A stretch of 64,000 bases of DNA from Shinisaurus crocodilurus (Eukaryota; Chordata; Lepidosauria; Squamata; Shinisauridae), in NCBI GenBank assembly GCA_021292165.1, contig CM037876.1, forward strand, positions 309,392,492 to 309,456,491. Reading direction: 5' to 3'. Each line of letters opens with the position of its first letter. Positions within the stretch are counted from its first letter, which is position 1. A program made the translations under genes and the position numbers. The notes below the pieces were generated by a model, which had not been told where the DNA came from, searched no databases, and saw nothing but the letters and a program-made list of their open reading frames with translations. This document shows positions 21,400-31,719 of this stretch, one piece after another.

Positions 21400-21690
21400 T
21401 AGCCTGGTGTAGGAAGCCCGGTGATTGCTGGAATGCCCAGTTGTGGAGCTTCCTCTCCAACCGTGAACCGAGTGAGCTGTACCCATTAAAATTCTGGTAG
21501 CTGTATTCTACACAAGCGTCCAAAGGCTGTCCAGTGTGTAACACACTGCAGCAGTCCAACGGAGAGCTTGTCAGCGCATGGATATAACCCGTGGTCAGCA
21601 CTCAGCGGACGATCCCTCTTCGCACACAGTGTGGTGAGCGCGGTCTTGAGGTGGAGAACGGCGTGCAAAGGATGGGAAGAAGAAGGAAGG
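21400..21690 (-). mobile_element. Possible degenerate L2-like fragment
   Basis: Word order such as GTATTCTACACAAGC, CTGCAGCAGTCCAA and GTCAGCGCATGGATA resembles the L2-like segment at 6.2-6.5 kb. Weak. Confidence 0.35.
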
Positions 21691-21703
21691 GGATTCTGCC
21701 ATC

Positions 21704-22223
21704 CAGGGCCGGCGCTACCACTAGGCAGACCCAGGCGGCTGCCTAGGGCGCGTGGCGGAAGAGGGCGCAGAAACGCTGCGCTCCTTCCTCGCCGCCGGCG
21801 CGCTCCTGCCCGCCTGCCGCCTCCGCCGCGCCTCCCCGCCCGCCCGCCGCTGCACCTTCCCCCCCCCGCGCGTGCCCGCGCGTGCCCGCGCGCCCGCCCG
21901 CCCACCACCTACCTACCTTCGCGTCGTTTCCGGAGCCCCGCCGGTGTTGTTTTGGCGGGAGGAACCAGGGCAACAGGGCTTAAACAGCCCTGTTGCCCTG
22001 GTTTCCCCGGCAAAAAAAAGCGCGCAGGGGTCCCGTCGCGTCGGAGGAGGAGGCGGCGGCAGCAGCAGCCAGCAGCGGGGGGGGGGGAAGGTAGGTGGTG
22101 GCGGCGGCACGGGGGGGGTTGCAGAGCAGGGCTGCTTTGCTCCAGAGCCCCCCCCACGGCACGAGAGGGGGGGCGCTAAATATAATTTGGCCTAGGGCGC
22201 CAAACAGCCCTGCACCGGTCCTG
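21704..22223 (+). mobile_element. hAT element, family B, CpG-rich copy
   Basis: 520 bp, CAGGGCCGGCGCTACC ... TGCACCGGTCCTG; target duplication CTGCCATC/CTGCCGTC, 7 of 8. The interior is extremely CpG-rich (CCGCCGCGCC, CGCGCGTGCC). It holds an 18-bp-stem hairpin at 21962-22002 (AACCAGGGCAACAGGGCT and its complement). Long frames across it are composition artefacts. Confidence 0.93.
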
Positions 22224-22231
22224 CTGCCGTC

Positions 22232-22702
22232 CAGTGTGAACAGGCAGGCTGCTAAGCCAATGCTATAAATTAAGCTCATACGAAAGGCAGCTGATGCAGC
22301 AAGCTTGCCAGGAGACGGAGCGGACGGCCTTGTTCCTTGCAAATTAAACATCTATTATTTACAACAAGAACGGAAAGTTTGCCAGCCGTTGTCAGGACCA
22401 CAGCAAAGGGAGGATTCGCAGTGCAAATGACAGTGGGAATGTTGGAGGAATGAACTGATGCTGAAGAAGTTTTGATCCTGACTTGGACAGAACAACAGGA
22501 AGTCCAGGTTTTAGGAATTGACTAGGAACATCTCTTGTCATTTCAGGGCGGGGGGGGGGGTGAGCAGACGCCCCCTGTTATTGCTTCATAGGTTCATTCC
22601 ACTCTGTTCTTCCAGCTGCTCCTGAATTCCGGTTTAACTATGAGAATTTCTGAAAAATTAAAACCAGGACTGGAGCATGCAGAGTTTATAGTATTGTTTA
22701 TA
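22232..22702. other. Unassigned sequence
   Basis: No recognisable repeat or coding; one G-run at 22550. Confidence 0.35.
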
Positions 22703-22957
22703 CAGTCATGCCTTGGATTGAGAGCATAATTCGTTCCGGAAACGTGCTTGTGTAATCCAAAACACTCTTATATCAAAACGAAATCTCCCCCCAAAAAAAT
22801 TTGTACAGAGATTTTTAATTTAAGCCGTACTACAGTACTTGTAGTGCAAGATGTCACTTGTATATCAAGTAAAAAAATAATTAAATAAATATTTAAAAAT
22901 TTGCTTGTCTTGCAAAACGCTCTCAAACCAAGTTACTTGCAATCCAAGGTATTACTG
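22703..22957 (+). mobile_element. Tc1/mariner (Tigger-like) MITE, copy 1
   Basis: 255 bp, starts CAGTCATGCCTTGGATTG and ends with the complement CAATCCAAGGTATTACTG, flanked by TA on both sides (22701-22702, 22958-22959). Interior repeats AATCCAAAACACTC. Second copy at 46868. Confidence 0.93.
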
Positions 22958-22959
22958 TA

Positions 22960-23100
22960 GTTTATAGTGGGGTTTTTTTTAAAAGATAAGATAGTTGCTT
23001 TTAGTTCTTACATATTTTGTATTTTTACTGAATGCATGTAAGCCACCCTTGAAATACAGTGTGTTGAAATCTAAGGTATAAATTCTTGTCCTTATCCTTA
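22960..23100 (+). mobile_element. Possible LINE 3' end remnant
   Basis: AT-rich piece with GTAAGCCACCCTTGAAATAC, similar to LINE 3' UTR ends in this window. Weak. Confidence 0.3.
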
Positions 23101-23350
23101 TTTATTTCATTTCTATACTGCCCAATAGCTGAAGCTCTCTGGGCAGTTCACAGCAATTCATGAAACACAGAACACAGATCCAGTAATAAAATACAGCATA
23201 AAATATGGATACAATAATAAAATACAGCATAAAATACAGATACAATAATAAAATACAGCATAAAAATACAGATGCAATAAAATACGGCATAAAATACAGA
23301 TACAACAAAATATAGCATAACATTTCAATAAACAAAATGCATAAAATAGA
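23100..23350 (-). mobile_element. L2-like LINE 3' end with tandem AT units
   Basis: Minus-strand end CTGCCCAGAGAGCTTCAGC and AATAAATA tail. The 3' UTR has grown into about seven copies of a 20-25 bp unit (AATAAAATACAGCATAAAAT) between 23180 and 23345. Confidence 0.7.
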
Positions 23351-23659
23351 ATAAATTCAGAGGAAGAGAAATATGGAAGTCTCTCCTCGGTGGTCGGGCC
23401 CCTGCCATAATTGCCCTGCATGCAGAATGTTCTTAGTTTGGTTCCTGCACATTCAGTTGAAAGGATCTCTGGACTGCAGGGTCGGGAAGGTCCCCAAGAG
23501 TAGGAAAGGGTGAGAATTTTGTTTCAGATTGGCTATGATTAATGGAGATGTGTGAGGATTTCGTTGGGGGGGAGGAAGTCTGGCAAACTCGCCGGGCTCA
23601 ACCCCCCCCCCGAACTCTGTCCCACCGACCTGCCTCCCCCAGCCCAACTCGTGTTCTCC

Positions 23660-24050
23660 CAAGTTGAGCTGGGGAAGCGACTTCCGGGTTCCCGGCGGAA
23701 CATTAGACAACCCGACTGTCTAATATTAATCTTTGTAAGCCACTCTGGGAGCCTTTTTTGGCTGAAGAGCGGGGTAAAAATGCTGTAAATAAATAAATAA
23801 AATAAACACGTTTTACGTAGAAAATGGCGTGAGATGCATGAAAAGCGGCTGCAATTTGTGCAAGTTACGGAAATTGCAACTGCTTTTAGCGCATGCGACG
23901 CCATTTCCTACGTAAAAAGCACTCCGCCGGGAACCCGGAAGGCCGCTGAGCAGCTCGGCTGGTGTTCGCTTTTGCCCTGGCTCGGCAGGCGCCCGCCAAA
24001 CATCCAGCGAGTCGGGTGGCGGGCGGATTGCCCACCACTAGATCAGAATT
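23660..24050. repeat. Palindromic element interrupted by a LINE tail
   Basis: Left arm CTTCCGGGTTCCCGGCGGAA (from 23680) pairs with TCCGCCGGGAACCCGGAAG (to 23941). TTTTACGTAGAAAATGGCG pairs with CGCCATTTCCTACGTAAAAA. The arms are separated by a LINE 3' end (about 23705-23810: GTAAGCCACTCTGGGAGCC and AATAAATA tail). Confidence 0.7.
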
Positions 24051-24264
24051 TGCCCAAATTCACAAAGTGCTCCATATTCAGGGGGGGGGAAAACCTTGAG
24101 ATTTTATAAAATTGAACGTGGGAGAAACTGAGACAGACAGATTTGTCCATCCAGGCCCAGGACTTTGCTATTAATAGTCTGGGATTGAATCTCTGTCTGT
24201 TCAACCACAGTGCTCAATTAGGGTCGCCACCTCTTTTTTCTGACAGGCTCCTCATCTTTATCAG

Positions 24265-24265
<1 letters not shown>

Positions 24266-24298
<33 letters not shown>
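24266..24298. repeat. (GT)n microsatellite
   Basis: Uninterrupted TG run of about 33 bases. Confidence 0.97.
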
Positions 24299-24299
<1 letters not shown>

Positions 24300-24460
24300 G
24301 TCTGTGTATATTTTAGGATGTTTTAAAGATGTTTTAAAGATGTTTTTAGGATGTTTTAAGATGTTTAATAGTATATATTGTGTTGTTTTAGTTTAGGTAT
24401 TTTATATTTTCTGTTGTTCCCCGCCTCGATCTAGATGGAGAGGCGGGTAATAAATAAAAT

Positions 24461-24506
<46 letters not shown>
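24300..24506 (+). mobile_element. L2-like LINE 3' end with (ATT)n tail
   Basis: Repeated TTTTAAAGATG units, then TAGTATATATTGTGTTG, CCCCGCCTCGATCTAGATGG and a long (ATT)n tail from 24463. Same type as 11690-11895. Confidence 0.83.
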
Positions 24507-24511
<5 letters not shown>

Positions 24512-24680
24512 GTTTGTACACGAATGGTTTTTTATATTATCTACGATATTGTATTTGTAAAGTTTTAAATCTTTGTAAACTGCCCAGAGAGCTTTGGCTA
24601 ATGGCCAGTATAGAAATGTAATGAATGAATGAATGAAAGAATGAATGAATGAATGAAAGAAAGAATGAATGAATATGACA
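24507..24680 (+). mobile_element. L2-like LINE 3' end with (AATG)n tail
   Basis: Contains ATCTTTGTAAACTGCCCAGA, GAGCTTTGGCTAATGG and a tail of AATGAATG/AAAGAATG units. Another 3'-end subfamily, abutting the previous tail. Confidence 0.7.
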
Positions 24681-25535
24681 CATTGTGGTGCTCTCCATGC
24701 TGGGAATAGCTGTACCTATTGAATTTGGCTGGTGCAGATGGATAAGAATTTTCGTTTCAGTTTGCTTTTCCGTAAGAATTTCCCAAAATTCACAAAGTAC
24801 TTCACATTCAGTAGAGAAAGAACTTGAGGTTTATTTTTTTAAAACCGAACGCAGAAGAAAGTGAAATGGACAGATGCGCCCGCCCCTACCCAAGAGACGT
24901 GGCCAGCAAGAGCAGACAGTGCTGGCCTAGAGGGATCCGTGGCCCGATCCAGGATGTGGCAGGTTCATGCACAAATGCTCTCGCGCACCTCCCATTCATT
25001 TCCATGGGCCTTGCATGGGAGAGGTTCCCGGCAGATTGTGTCATCGGCGCGTAGGCAGCTCCAGAGATCGTGATGGGGCGTGGGGGTGGCAGAGTTACCC
25101 GTTGCACAATGTGGGAATATGTCTTCCTCGTGGCTGGGCTGACCATTCAATGTTGCTTCTCCCTCTGGGGAGCAGAAAAGCCCAGAGATCACAAGAAGAG
25201 CACTCGGGCCACCACTGGGAAGAAGAGGACACCGGGAGCTACTGCCACCTGCTCAGTCACTTTCAAAGAAAAACTCTGGGAAAACTCCGGGAAAGAATTC
25301 CAGAGCCAATCCAAGAACCCAGAAAACTTTTGCTCCTGCACCGCCCCCTGCTGCTAAAAAACAAACAAAAACCCCACCCCCTTCCCTTTCTTTACCTTGG
25401 CAATGGGCTGTGGCTAGCGCAGCAGCTCTTGAGGAAGGGCCGCCGTGGCACCAGGTCAAGTGGTTGATGTATGGGGTTTTGTGTGTTTTTTTCTTATTTG
25501 CAATAGAGATTAGCCGGGAAGGAGTAGAGCACGGA
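24681..25535. other. Mostly unassigned sequence
   Basis: 24740-24900 resembles 24040-24150 (TTCACAAAGTACTTCACATT versus TTCACAAAGTGCTCCATATT, then an AACTTGAGG/AACCTTGAG block and GAAAGTGAAATGGACAGAT-like words), a diverged repeat. The rest has no recognised feature. Confidence 0.4.
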
Positions 25536-25537
25536 GT

Positions 25538-26087
25538 TGTGAGAGCTGGACTGACCCGGGTTCAAAAACTCCCCTAGCCAGTGACCCTCAGTCCCAGTCA
25601 CGCAGGCGGAAGGAGGAGATAACAGCAGTTAATAAAGATTAAGGAGTTTATTTGTAAGACCCAATTACATGGGATTAAGGCAATCAATGCATCTCTACTC
25701 ACTACATCATTGCAGACTCAAATCCTATACCCCAGTGGTAAGGCTAGATGAAGTGAAGTCCAAAACAATACACATGTCGTGTCGAGACGAGAAGCAGCAA
25801 GTGGAAGAGAGAGAGGCAAGTGAGGAAGTGAAAGCTATCAGCAAGTGTGCTAGCTTTATACCCCAGACCCTTTGTACCTATAAATAGGATATTACTCACC
25901 CCAGTTGTATAACCTATTCATCAACATGTTTACCCCAAATCTGTTCAAGGCTGCTGAGTCATATCACCTCGAGACTATGTCTCGTGACCAAAGGCCTTCT
26001 GTACTTGAACTCAAGTAACACCCACCAGGTCAGGTGATAATCCTGATGTCAGGTGGTAATCTCGTTCTGCCTATGCAAAACCCAACA
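25538..26087 (-). mobile_element. Solo LTR of a retrovirus-like element
   Basis: 550 bp. On the minus strand it begins TGTTGGG and ends CTCACA (canonical TG...CA). It is flanked by a perfect 5-bp target duplication GGAGT (25533-25537, 26088-26092). A TATAAAG box lies at about 25854-25860 and an AATAAA signal at 25647-25652, about 200 bases apart in the expected order. No internal gag/pol/env is present, so this is the product of LTR-LTR recombination. ERV versus Ty3-type cannot be decided from the LTR alone. Confidence 0.88.
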
Positions 26088-26118
26088 GGAGTAGGGTCGC
26101 GTGCAAGGTCGATGATGT

Positions 26119-26311
26119 GGGGCTGCAGCAGCTCAGGGGTGGAGCGCTCGCTTTGCGTGCAGAAGGTTGCAGGTTCAGTCCTCCCCGGCAGCGTCTCCTG
26201 GTAGGGCTGGAAGAATTCCTGCCTGAAATTGCAGAGCCGCTGCGGCGCTGCTACCAGTCAGGGTCGACAGCACTGGGCGAGACTTGGTCTAAGGCAGCTT
26301 CCGATGTCCCA
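26119..26311 (+). mobile_element. tRNA-derived SINE (family 2)
   Basis: GCAGCTCAGGGGTGGAGCGC (A box), GCAGGTTCAGTCC (B box), TGCCTGAAATTGCAGAGC, CTTGGTCTAAGGCAGCTTCC. Same order as 17301-17497; diverged. Confidence 0.82.
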
Positions 26312-26373
26312 CACCTGCATCTACAAGCCACTGCTGTGGCTTCAGGCAGGATTCTTTCCTAGCCCTGCCTGGA

Positions 26374-26428
26374 GATGATGGTGATGATGATGGTGATGAT
26401 GGTGGTGATGGTGATGGTGATGGTGATT
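26374..26428. repeat. (GATGGT)n microsatellite
   Basis: Variants of GATGGTGATG; lies at the tail of the L2 element to its right. Confidence 0.93.
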
Positions 26429-26942
26429 TATATACCGCCCAACAGCCGAAGCTCTCTGGGTGGTTTTACAACAATCAATAAAAGACAACAATACAATATA
26501 AAATATACACAATAAAAACATTATAAAAATTTACAACCAAGTTGAAAATGACACAAATGGCTAAAACAAATTAATGCAACGTGGCCCATAAAAGATTAAA
26601 AATATAACCACCCCACCACATGCACTATGTAGAGTTGTGTAAAGCCTCGGCATAGAGGGCAGTCTTAACCTGGCGCCAAAAGGATTGTAGAGTTGGCGCC
26701 AGGCGGGCCTCGGGGGTGGGGGGGAGCTTGTTCCAGAGTTGGGGGGGCTACCACAGAGAAGGCCCTCCCTCTGGTCGCTGCTCTCCGAGCCTCCCTCAGA
26801 GGCGGCAACCGGAGGAAGGCCCCAGATGTTGAGCGCAGTGTCCGGGTAGATTGTGGTTGGGGAGAGGCACGTTCCGTCAAGTATTGTGGTCCCAAACTGT
26901 GTAGGGCTTTAAAGGTTAAGACCAGCACCCTGAATCAGGCAC
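26429..26942 (-). pseudogene. L2-like LINE C-terminus and 3' UTR
   Basis: Minus-strand coding 26928-26750 reads LVLTFKALHSLGPQYL, TLRSTSGAFLRLP and RGRAFSVVAP, the L2 C-terminal block just before the stop. It is followed by a 3' UTR with CAGAGAGCTTCGGCTG and the microsatellite tail. 5' truncated, frame disturbed at the end. Confidence 0.88.
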
Positions 26943-26944
26943 GG

Positions 26945-27020
26945 AGATGCCAATGATCGAAACTGGGACCTTCTGCGTGCAAAGCAGAGGCTCCATCACT
27001 GAGCGACGGCCCCGTCACCA
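26945..27020 (-). mobile_element. tRNA-derived SINE (family 2), head only
   Basis: Minus strand: GGGGCCGTCGCTCAGTGATG (A box), AAGGTCCCAGTTTCGATC (B box). 3' part missing; joins the L2 fragment. Confidence 0.75.
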
Positions 27021-27117
27021 TAATCAAGCTTTCACTGTGCTTCTCTACTTCGCTCTCTGCTCCTCCTTCCCATCTAATCTCCATTGCAAATAAGAAATGG
27101 GGGGGGGGGGAATGTGT

Positions 27118-27226
27118 CAGTTCTCCCCGACCTGGTGTCCTCCAGATGTGCCAATGACCATGCTGGCTGGGGATGATGGGAGTTGTAGTGCAACACATCC
27201 GGAGGGCACCAGGTTGGGGCCGGCTG
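27118..27226. mobile_element. Palindromic hAT-like MITE, family P2
   Basis: CAGTTCTCCCCGACCTGGTG ... CACCAGGTTGGGGCCGGCTG with part of the left arm lost near the centre. No clean target duplication. Confidence 0.8.
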
Positions 27227-27983
27227 ACACACGTGACATTCCTAGCCCATCCCCGTGGTACCAGGCAATAGCATGCAGACCCCCCACCCCCACCCCTCGG
27301 CACCGTGTGGGGTTCTTTCTTCTCAGCGTCCTCTCTTGGACCCCTCCTTCCCTTCTGCTCCAGCCTTCGCCATACATGGGGGGGGCCCTGCTTCGTCGCT
27401 CCAAACTGTTCCCCTTGCTTCAGTCTCTGCAGTGGGGGAATTCCAAGCTGAAAGCTCTGATGAGCTGCAGAGCTCCCTGGGTGGCCATTCGCATCTCGCT
27501 CCCTCGCAGCCCGAGGCAGGGTCGCTTTGAGGATAAAAATGCCCCCTCTGAGTCTCAAAGGAAGCCGTGGGATGCAAATGAGCATCTCTGACTCTTCTCG
27601 CTCGCTTTCCTAATCCATGCCACCTGCCCAGCAGCCCTGCCTCTGCCCCGTTTCTCCTGGCAGCACGCATCTACTTCTGTCCCTACTAGGCTCTCTGTCC
27701 TGCCTCTCCTATCCCGAGAGAGAGCTCTCTCTCCCCTGCAGCGATTTTCAGCCATTCTGTCGCTCGCCCCTGCAGCCTGAGTAATTAGAATGTTTGTGAA
27801 CATCCTGTGACATCACAATGGGCCGGCCAAAATGGCAGAGAGATAACAGTCCCTTCTTGACCTATTATATATAGTAGTTTTTGGACTTGCAATATCTTCC
27901 ACCTGCCTACATCAGGTTTGCTGCCTTCCCTTGAAAAAGCAGGGTTTTCGGTTTTGCCTGTTTGGGGTGAATGCACACGCACG

Positions 27984-28019
<36 letters not shown>

Positions 28020-29085
28020 TCAGGAGAACTCTGCGCAGCTGTCTGTGGTGTATGACATCAGCACTGGGTGGAGCATGCCCTGGGACAAAACAACCTCCAG
28101 GCACCGCAGGAGAAGGACCACGGCTTCACCCATTTTAGGAGTTTGAGTAATATACGGCATATTAATAATAGAATCCTCATGTTGAGATCACTCTCTTTTA
28201 ACCTCTCGTTGCCAAGGCGGGTTCTAAAATAAGCCCAGCTGTGGCTGCTAAGTCCATTTACTGTGGGGCTGTTTTGCATTGTCGAGCCCAGGCGGCCTCC
28301 CTCTCTCTTCCGCGCACCCACCCATCCTTCCCCGGGTTCAGCTCTTTGTTTGGAATACTCCTTGTCACGACAGTAGGTGCCAGAATCCAGCTGTTCTTTC
28401 CCCAAACTTCTGGGAGAGGAGAGGCCCGGTTACATCTCGTTCTCGTAAATACAAAAATAAAGGGGGAAAAAATAAAATTTAAAAAATCCAGTTCCAGCGA
28501 GAGTCTTTGAGCTGGGCCGTCGCAATGCCCGTGGCAAGTGTGTCATTGGAAACAGGCGTTCAAGCCGGCCCGGGGTGGGTGGGTGTGTGGGCAGACGGAG
28601 GAGCAAACACAGCTCCCCGTCACACTTTTCAGGAAGGCCGCCTGGTGTGCGAGAAGGAACAGAGTGTGTGTACTCCGTCCAGAACCATTTCCCTGTTGAT
28701 CGCTTCTGCGTTTGAGGAGCCGGGCCAAGCAAAAACTCAGAGAAATGGCAGATGTGTGGGCCTTCCTTCCTCTCTAGCAAACAGGTCATTTGTTTCTTCT
28801 CTCCCGCTAAACCCCCGCCTCTCTCTCCCCCCCCTTTTTTTTTTTTTTTGGTGTGCAAAACACATGCACATTTGTTTTATATTCATGGTGCGCCATTACG
28901 CTAGTGTTGTACTCGGAAAGCTTTGGCGAAGATATTACGATCCAAATGTGGCATTTTGTACCAGGGACAACAAGATGCCTCGCCCAGATAGCAAAAAAAA
29001 GCATAAGCTTTGTAATCGGATTTCCAAACATGTTTGCAGACGTGAATCATTTGGGGGCCTTTCAACAGAGAGAAAACAAGAGGAC
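27227..29085. other. Largely single-copy sequence
   Basis: Includes a (CA)n run at 27985-28015 and a poly-T run at 28835-28850. Several frames over 100 codons exist on both strands, but none shows a recognisable domain and they overlap each other. The 28900-29060 stretch is compositionally balanced and could be conserved, but this cannot be judged here. Confidence 0.4.
27985..28015. repeat. (CA)n microsatellite
   Basis: Uninterrupted CA run. Confidence 0.97.
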
Positions 29086-29187
29086 GAGGGTAGGAGAGGT
29101 CATGGGGTGGCCACGTGTCCTCCTTGACAGAGGGCAGTCCTCTGTTTAAAGGGCTGCCAGAGGACTGGGGTGGCCACTGTGGCCTAT
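29086..29187. repeat. Dispersed repeat G, fragment
   Basis: GGGTGGCCACGTGTCCTCC, GAGGGCAGTCCTCTGTTTAA and a terminal GGTGGCCACTGTGG; related to 18250-18515 and 43490-43775. The two GGTGGCCAC words are in direct order. Confidence 0.45.
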
Positions 29188-29219
<32 letters not shown>

Positions 29220-29760
29220 TATATTTATTCACCGCCCATCAGTCAAAAGGCTCCCTGGGTAGTTTACAAAACAAAGCAATGCAAAAATATATCAACAAAA
29301 TAATATAAAAACACAAACATATAAAATATAATATGATTAAAGCAAGCAGCCAAAATAAATTTAATCCAGAGGTACAGTGGTGATAACGAAAGGAATAAAA
29401 TCAACCATTAAAATATTGGGCAAATAAAAAGGTCTTCACCTGGCACCTGAAGGAACAGAGGGTAGGCACCAGGTGCACTTCCTTGGGGAGCTGATTCCAT
29501 AGATGGGGGTGCCACAACTGAGAAGGCCCTTCCCCTAGTAGTCACCCTTCTAGCCTCTTTTGGAGGGGGCACTCTGAGAAGGGCCTCCGAAGAAGATCTC
29601 AGGGTTCGGGCAGGCTCATATGGGATGAGGCATTCCTTCAGATAACCTGGCCCCAAAGCATTCAGGTTATCCTTCAGATAACCTGGCCTAGAGGATAGAA
29701 TAATGGATCTGGGCTGCAGAGATCTCGGGATCAAATTCCTCCACATTTGTAAAGTTCACA
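29188..29760 (-). pseudogene. L2-like LINE C-terminus and 3' UTR
   Basis: (TTTA)n tail at 29188-29220, end block CAGGGAGCCTTTTGACTG on the minus strand, and coding to the right: ARTLRSSSEALLRVPPPKEA and TRGRAFSVVAPPSMES. About 29640-29690 contains a short duplication of the GGTTATC...AGATAACCTGGCC segment. 5' truncated. Confidence 0.88.
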
Positions 29761-29835
29761 TTGGACCATTTTCAGTGTCTTGACCTAACGTTCCTCTAAG
29801 GATAGGGCTGCTCCAAAAGCCCATGTGTCACGGAC

Positions 29836-29956
29836 CAGCCTTCCTTGCAGCCTGGTGCCCTCCAGATGTGTTGGGCTACAACTTGGCCATGCTGGCTGAG
29901 ATGGTGGGATTTGTAGTCCAACATATCTAGAGGCCACCAGGTTGGAAGGAAGGCTG
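29836..29956. mobile_element. Palindromic hAT-like MITE, family P2
   Basis: CAGCCTTCCTTGCAGCCTGG ... AAGGAAGGCTG, flanks TCACGGAC/ACAAGGAC match at 6 of 8 positions. Confidence 0.87.
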
Positions 29957-30038
29957 ACAAGGACCATGTCATGAACATGGTGATGTCATGACACTGCCCA
30001 GCCAATCAGATCTGTGTATATGATGGCATCCCTTAGAG

Positions 30039-30230
30039 CAGCTTTCTTCAACCTGGTGCCCTCCAGATGTGTCAGACTAAAAACTGAAGAACTAAAAAAG
30101 CTGGATAAATAAAAAGGTCTTCTCCTGGCACTAAAACGATCACAACGTAGGTGCCAAGTGAGCCTCTCTGAGAAGGGCATTCCACAATTGGGTGCCACCT
30201 CAGAAAAGGCCCTTTCCTTTTCATGGAGGA
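30039..30230. mobile_element. P2 left arm joined to an L2 fragment
   Basis: 30039-30082 is the left arm of P2 (CAGCTTTCTTCAACCTGGTG). 30085-30230 is a minus-strand L2-like piece (AAAAGGTCTTCTCCTGGCAC; GAGAAGGGCATTCCA), like 29420-29530. Confidence 0.65.
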
Positions 30231-30394
30231 TGAAACTCTCTCAGTGGCTACTAGTCATGATGGCCATGTTGCCACCCGACACAGTTCACTTGGGCAGAGG
30301 CACCTGGAGGAAATGAATATTACCTGGACAAATAAAAAATGTAGTTGGAAAAAATCCTAAAAAAATCATTGAGAAGGGTTTTTTTCTCTGTCTT

Positions 30395-30740
30395 AGGCAA
30401 CAATCCTATCCACAGTTACCAGGGAGTAAGTCCCATTGATCCTAATGAGGCTTACATTTGAGAAGACACATCTAAGATCGCATTGTTAGTGTCCTCTTTT
30501 GTCTTGACAAAGTGAAAATCCCAACATGAAAAGTGAGCATGGACCTCAGAAAAGGCATCCAAAGTGTAATGTCTTGGGGTGGGGGTAGGTGGGGTAGGTG
30601 TAATGTCTTGGGGTGGGGGCACCTACTGTCGTGACAAGGAGTATTCCAACATTAGTCCTTAACTTAACGTGTCCCATTCATTTCAATGGTTCAACTGCTC
30701 CACTTAGGATTAACATTGGATACAACCCATGGAATCCAGA
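30395..30740. repeat. Dispersed AATCCTAT / GGGAGTAAGTCCCATTG repeat, two pieces
   Basis: 30395-30480 carries CAATCCTATCCACAGTTACC and GGGAGTAAGTCCCATTGA. 30645-30740 carries GTGTCCCATTCATTTCAATG and CTTAGGATTAACATTGG. Related to 50330-50425. Self-complementary around CCATTGA; probably an old MITE. Confidence 0.5.
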
Positions 30741-31061
30741 ACGGCAGTATAATGTTCGGCACACCATTGTGTGTGTTTTTCTCCTTTGGGAACTGGATTT
30801 TTCCCAAGTGGATAACGCCGTACATTGTGGAGGTAATTCCCAGGCCTGGACCAGCTCGTCTTCTTTGATATCCCCCCCCCCCCAGTCCTACTAATCTGTG
30901 TCCCACTTAAAGATCCTGCTGTGCTGCCTATGGCCATGCTAACCCCACAGAACACTGTGCGTGCCTTGAACAACTCCCATTCGTTTTAGTGGGGCTTGCA
31001 CAGGTGAACATGCCCTTGAATTGTACTGAATGGGTCAGATCTATCTCTCTTAAACATGCCG

Positions 31062-31207
31062 TTGAAGTGTGGAAAGCTCAGCAGGGTCAGGCCCGGTTAT
31101 TACTTGGATGGGAGACCCCCCTCCTCTAGTTTCCTGCATTGAGCAGGGGGTTGGACTCCATGGCCTGGTAGGCCCCTTCCAACTCTATGATCTATGAAAT
31201 CTATGAA
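31062..31207 (+). mobile_element. 5S-headed SINE with CR1-type tail, copy 1
   Basis: Head GTGTGGAAAGCTCAGCAGGG ... TACTTGGATGGGAGACC from 5S rRNA, then directly CTCTAGTTTCCTGCATTGAG and GGTTGGACTCCATGGCC, ending in CTATGATCTATGAAATCTAT, the CR1-type 3' end. Degraded head. Confidence 0.83.
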
Positions 31208-31560
31208 TCATAGAATCATAGAAAAGTAGAGTTGGAAGGGGCCTACAAGGCCATCGAGTCCAACCCCCTGCTCAGTGCAGGAATCCAGGTCAAAGCATCC
31301 CCGACAGATGGCCGTCCAGCCGCACCTTGAATGCCTCCAGAGTGGGAGAGCCCACCACCTCCCTAGGTAGTCGGTTCTTTTGTCTTATTGCTCTGACAGT
31401 CAGGAAATTTTTCCTGATGTCCAGGTGGAATCTGGGTTCCCGTGACTTGAGCCCATTATTCCGTGTCCTGCAAACTGGTGATCAAGAAGAGATCCTGGCC
31501 CTCCTCTGTGTGACAACCCTTCAAGTCCTGGAAGAGTGCGATCACTCTTGTATCATGTAT
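31205..31560 (-). mobile_element. CR1 LINE 3' end
   Basis: Minus strand: broken C-terminal coding (SRWNLGSRD/NIRKNF region) and 3' UTR ending in CTATGATTCTATGATTC. Its tail faces the tail of the 5S/CR1 SINE. Confidence 0.9.
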
Positions 31561-31719
31561 GAATCTATGAATCTATACCCTTGAATCATATCTCCCTCTC
31601 CCTCCCTCCCTCTGCTTTGACCCCAGAAGCCCTGGCTCCACTCCACCGCTGGCCGTTTCCTGGATCTTTCTCACTGCCCCGATCAGCTGCGGCTTTTGCA
31701 CTGTTTACTGTTATTTCTG

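Noticed and set aside
21568..22179. Open frame of about 200 codons rich in Arg, Pro and Ala
   Set aside because: It lies across the CpG-rich interior of a hAT element, has overlapping frames on both strands and no domain; composition explains it.
28507..29127. 206-codon frame on the plus strand
   Set aside because: No recognisable domain, contains a poly-Phe run from a T homopolymer, overlaps other frames; no splice-site or codon-bias support.
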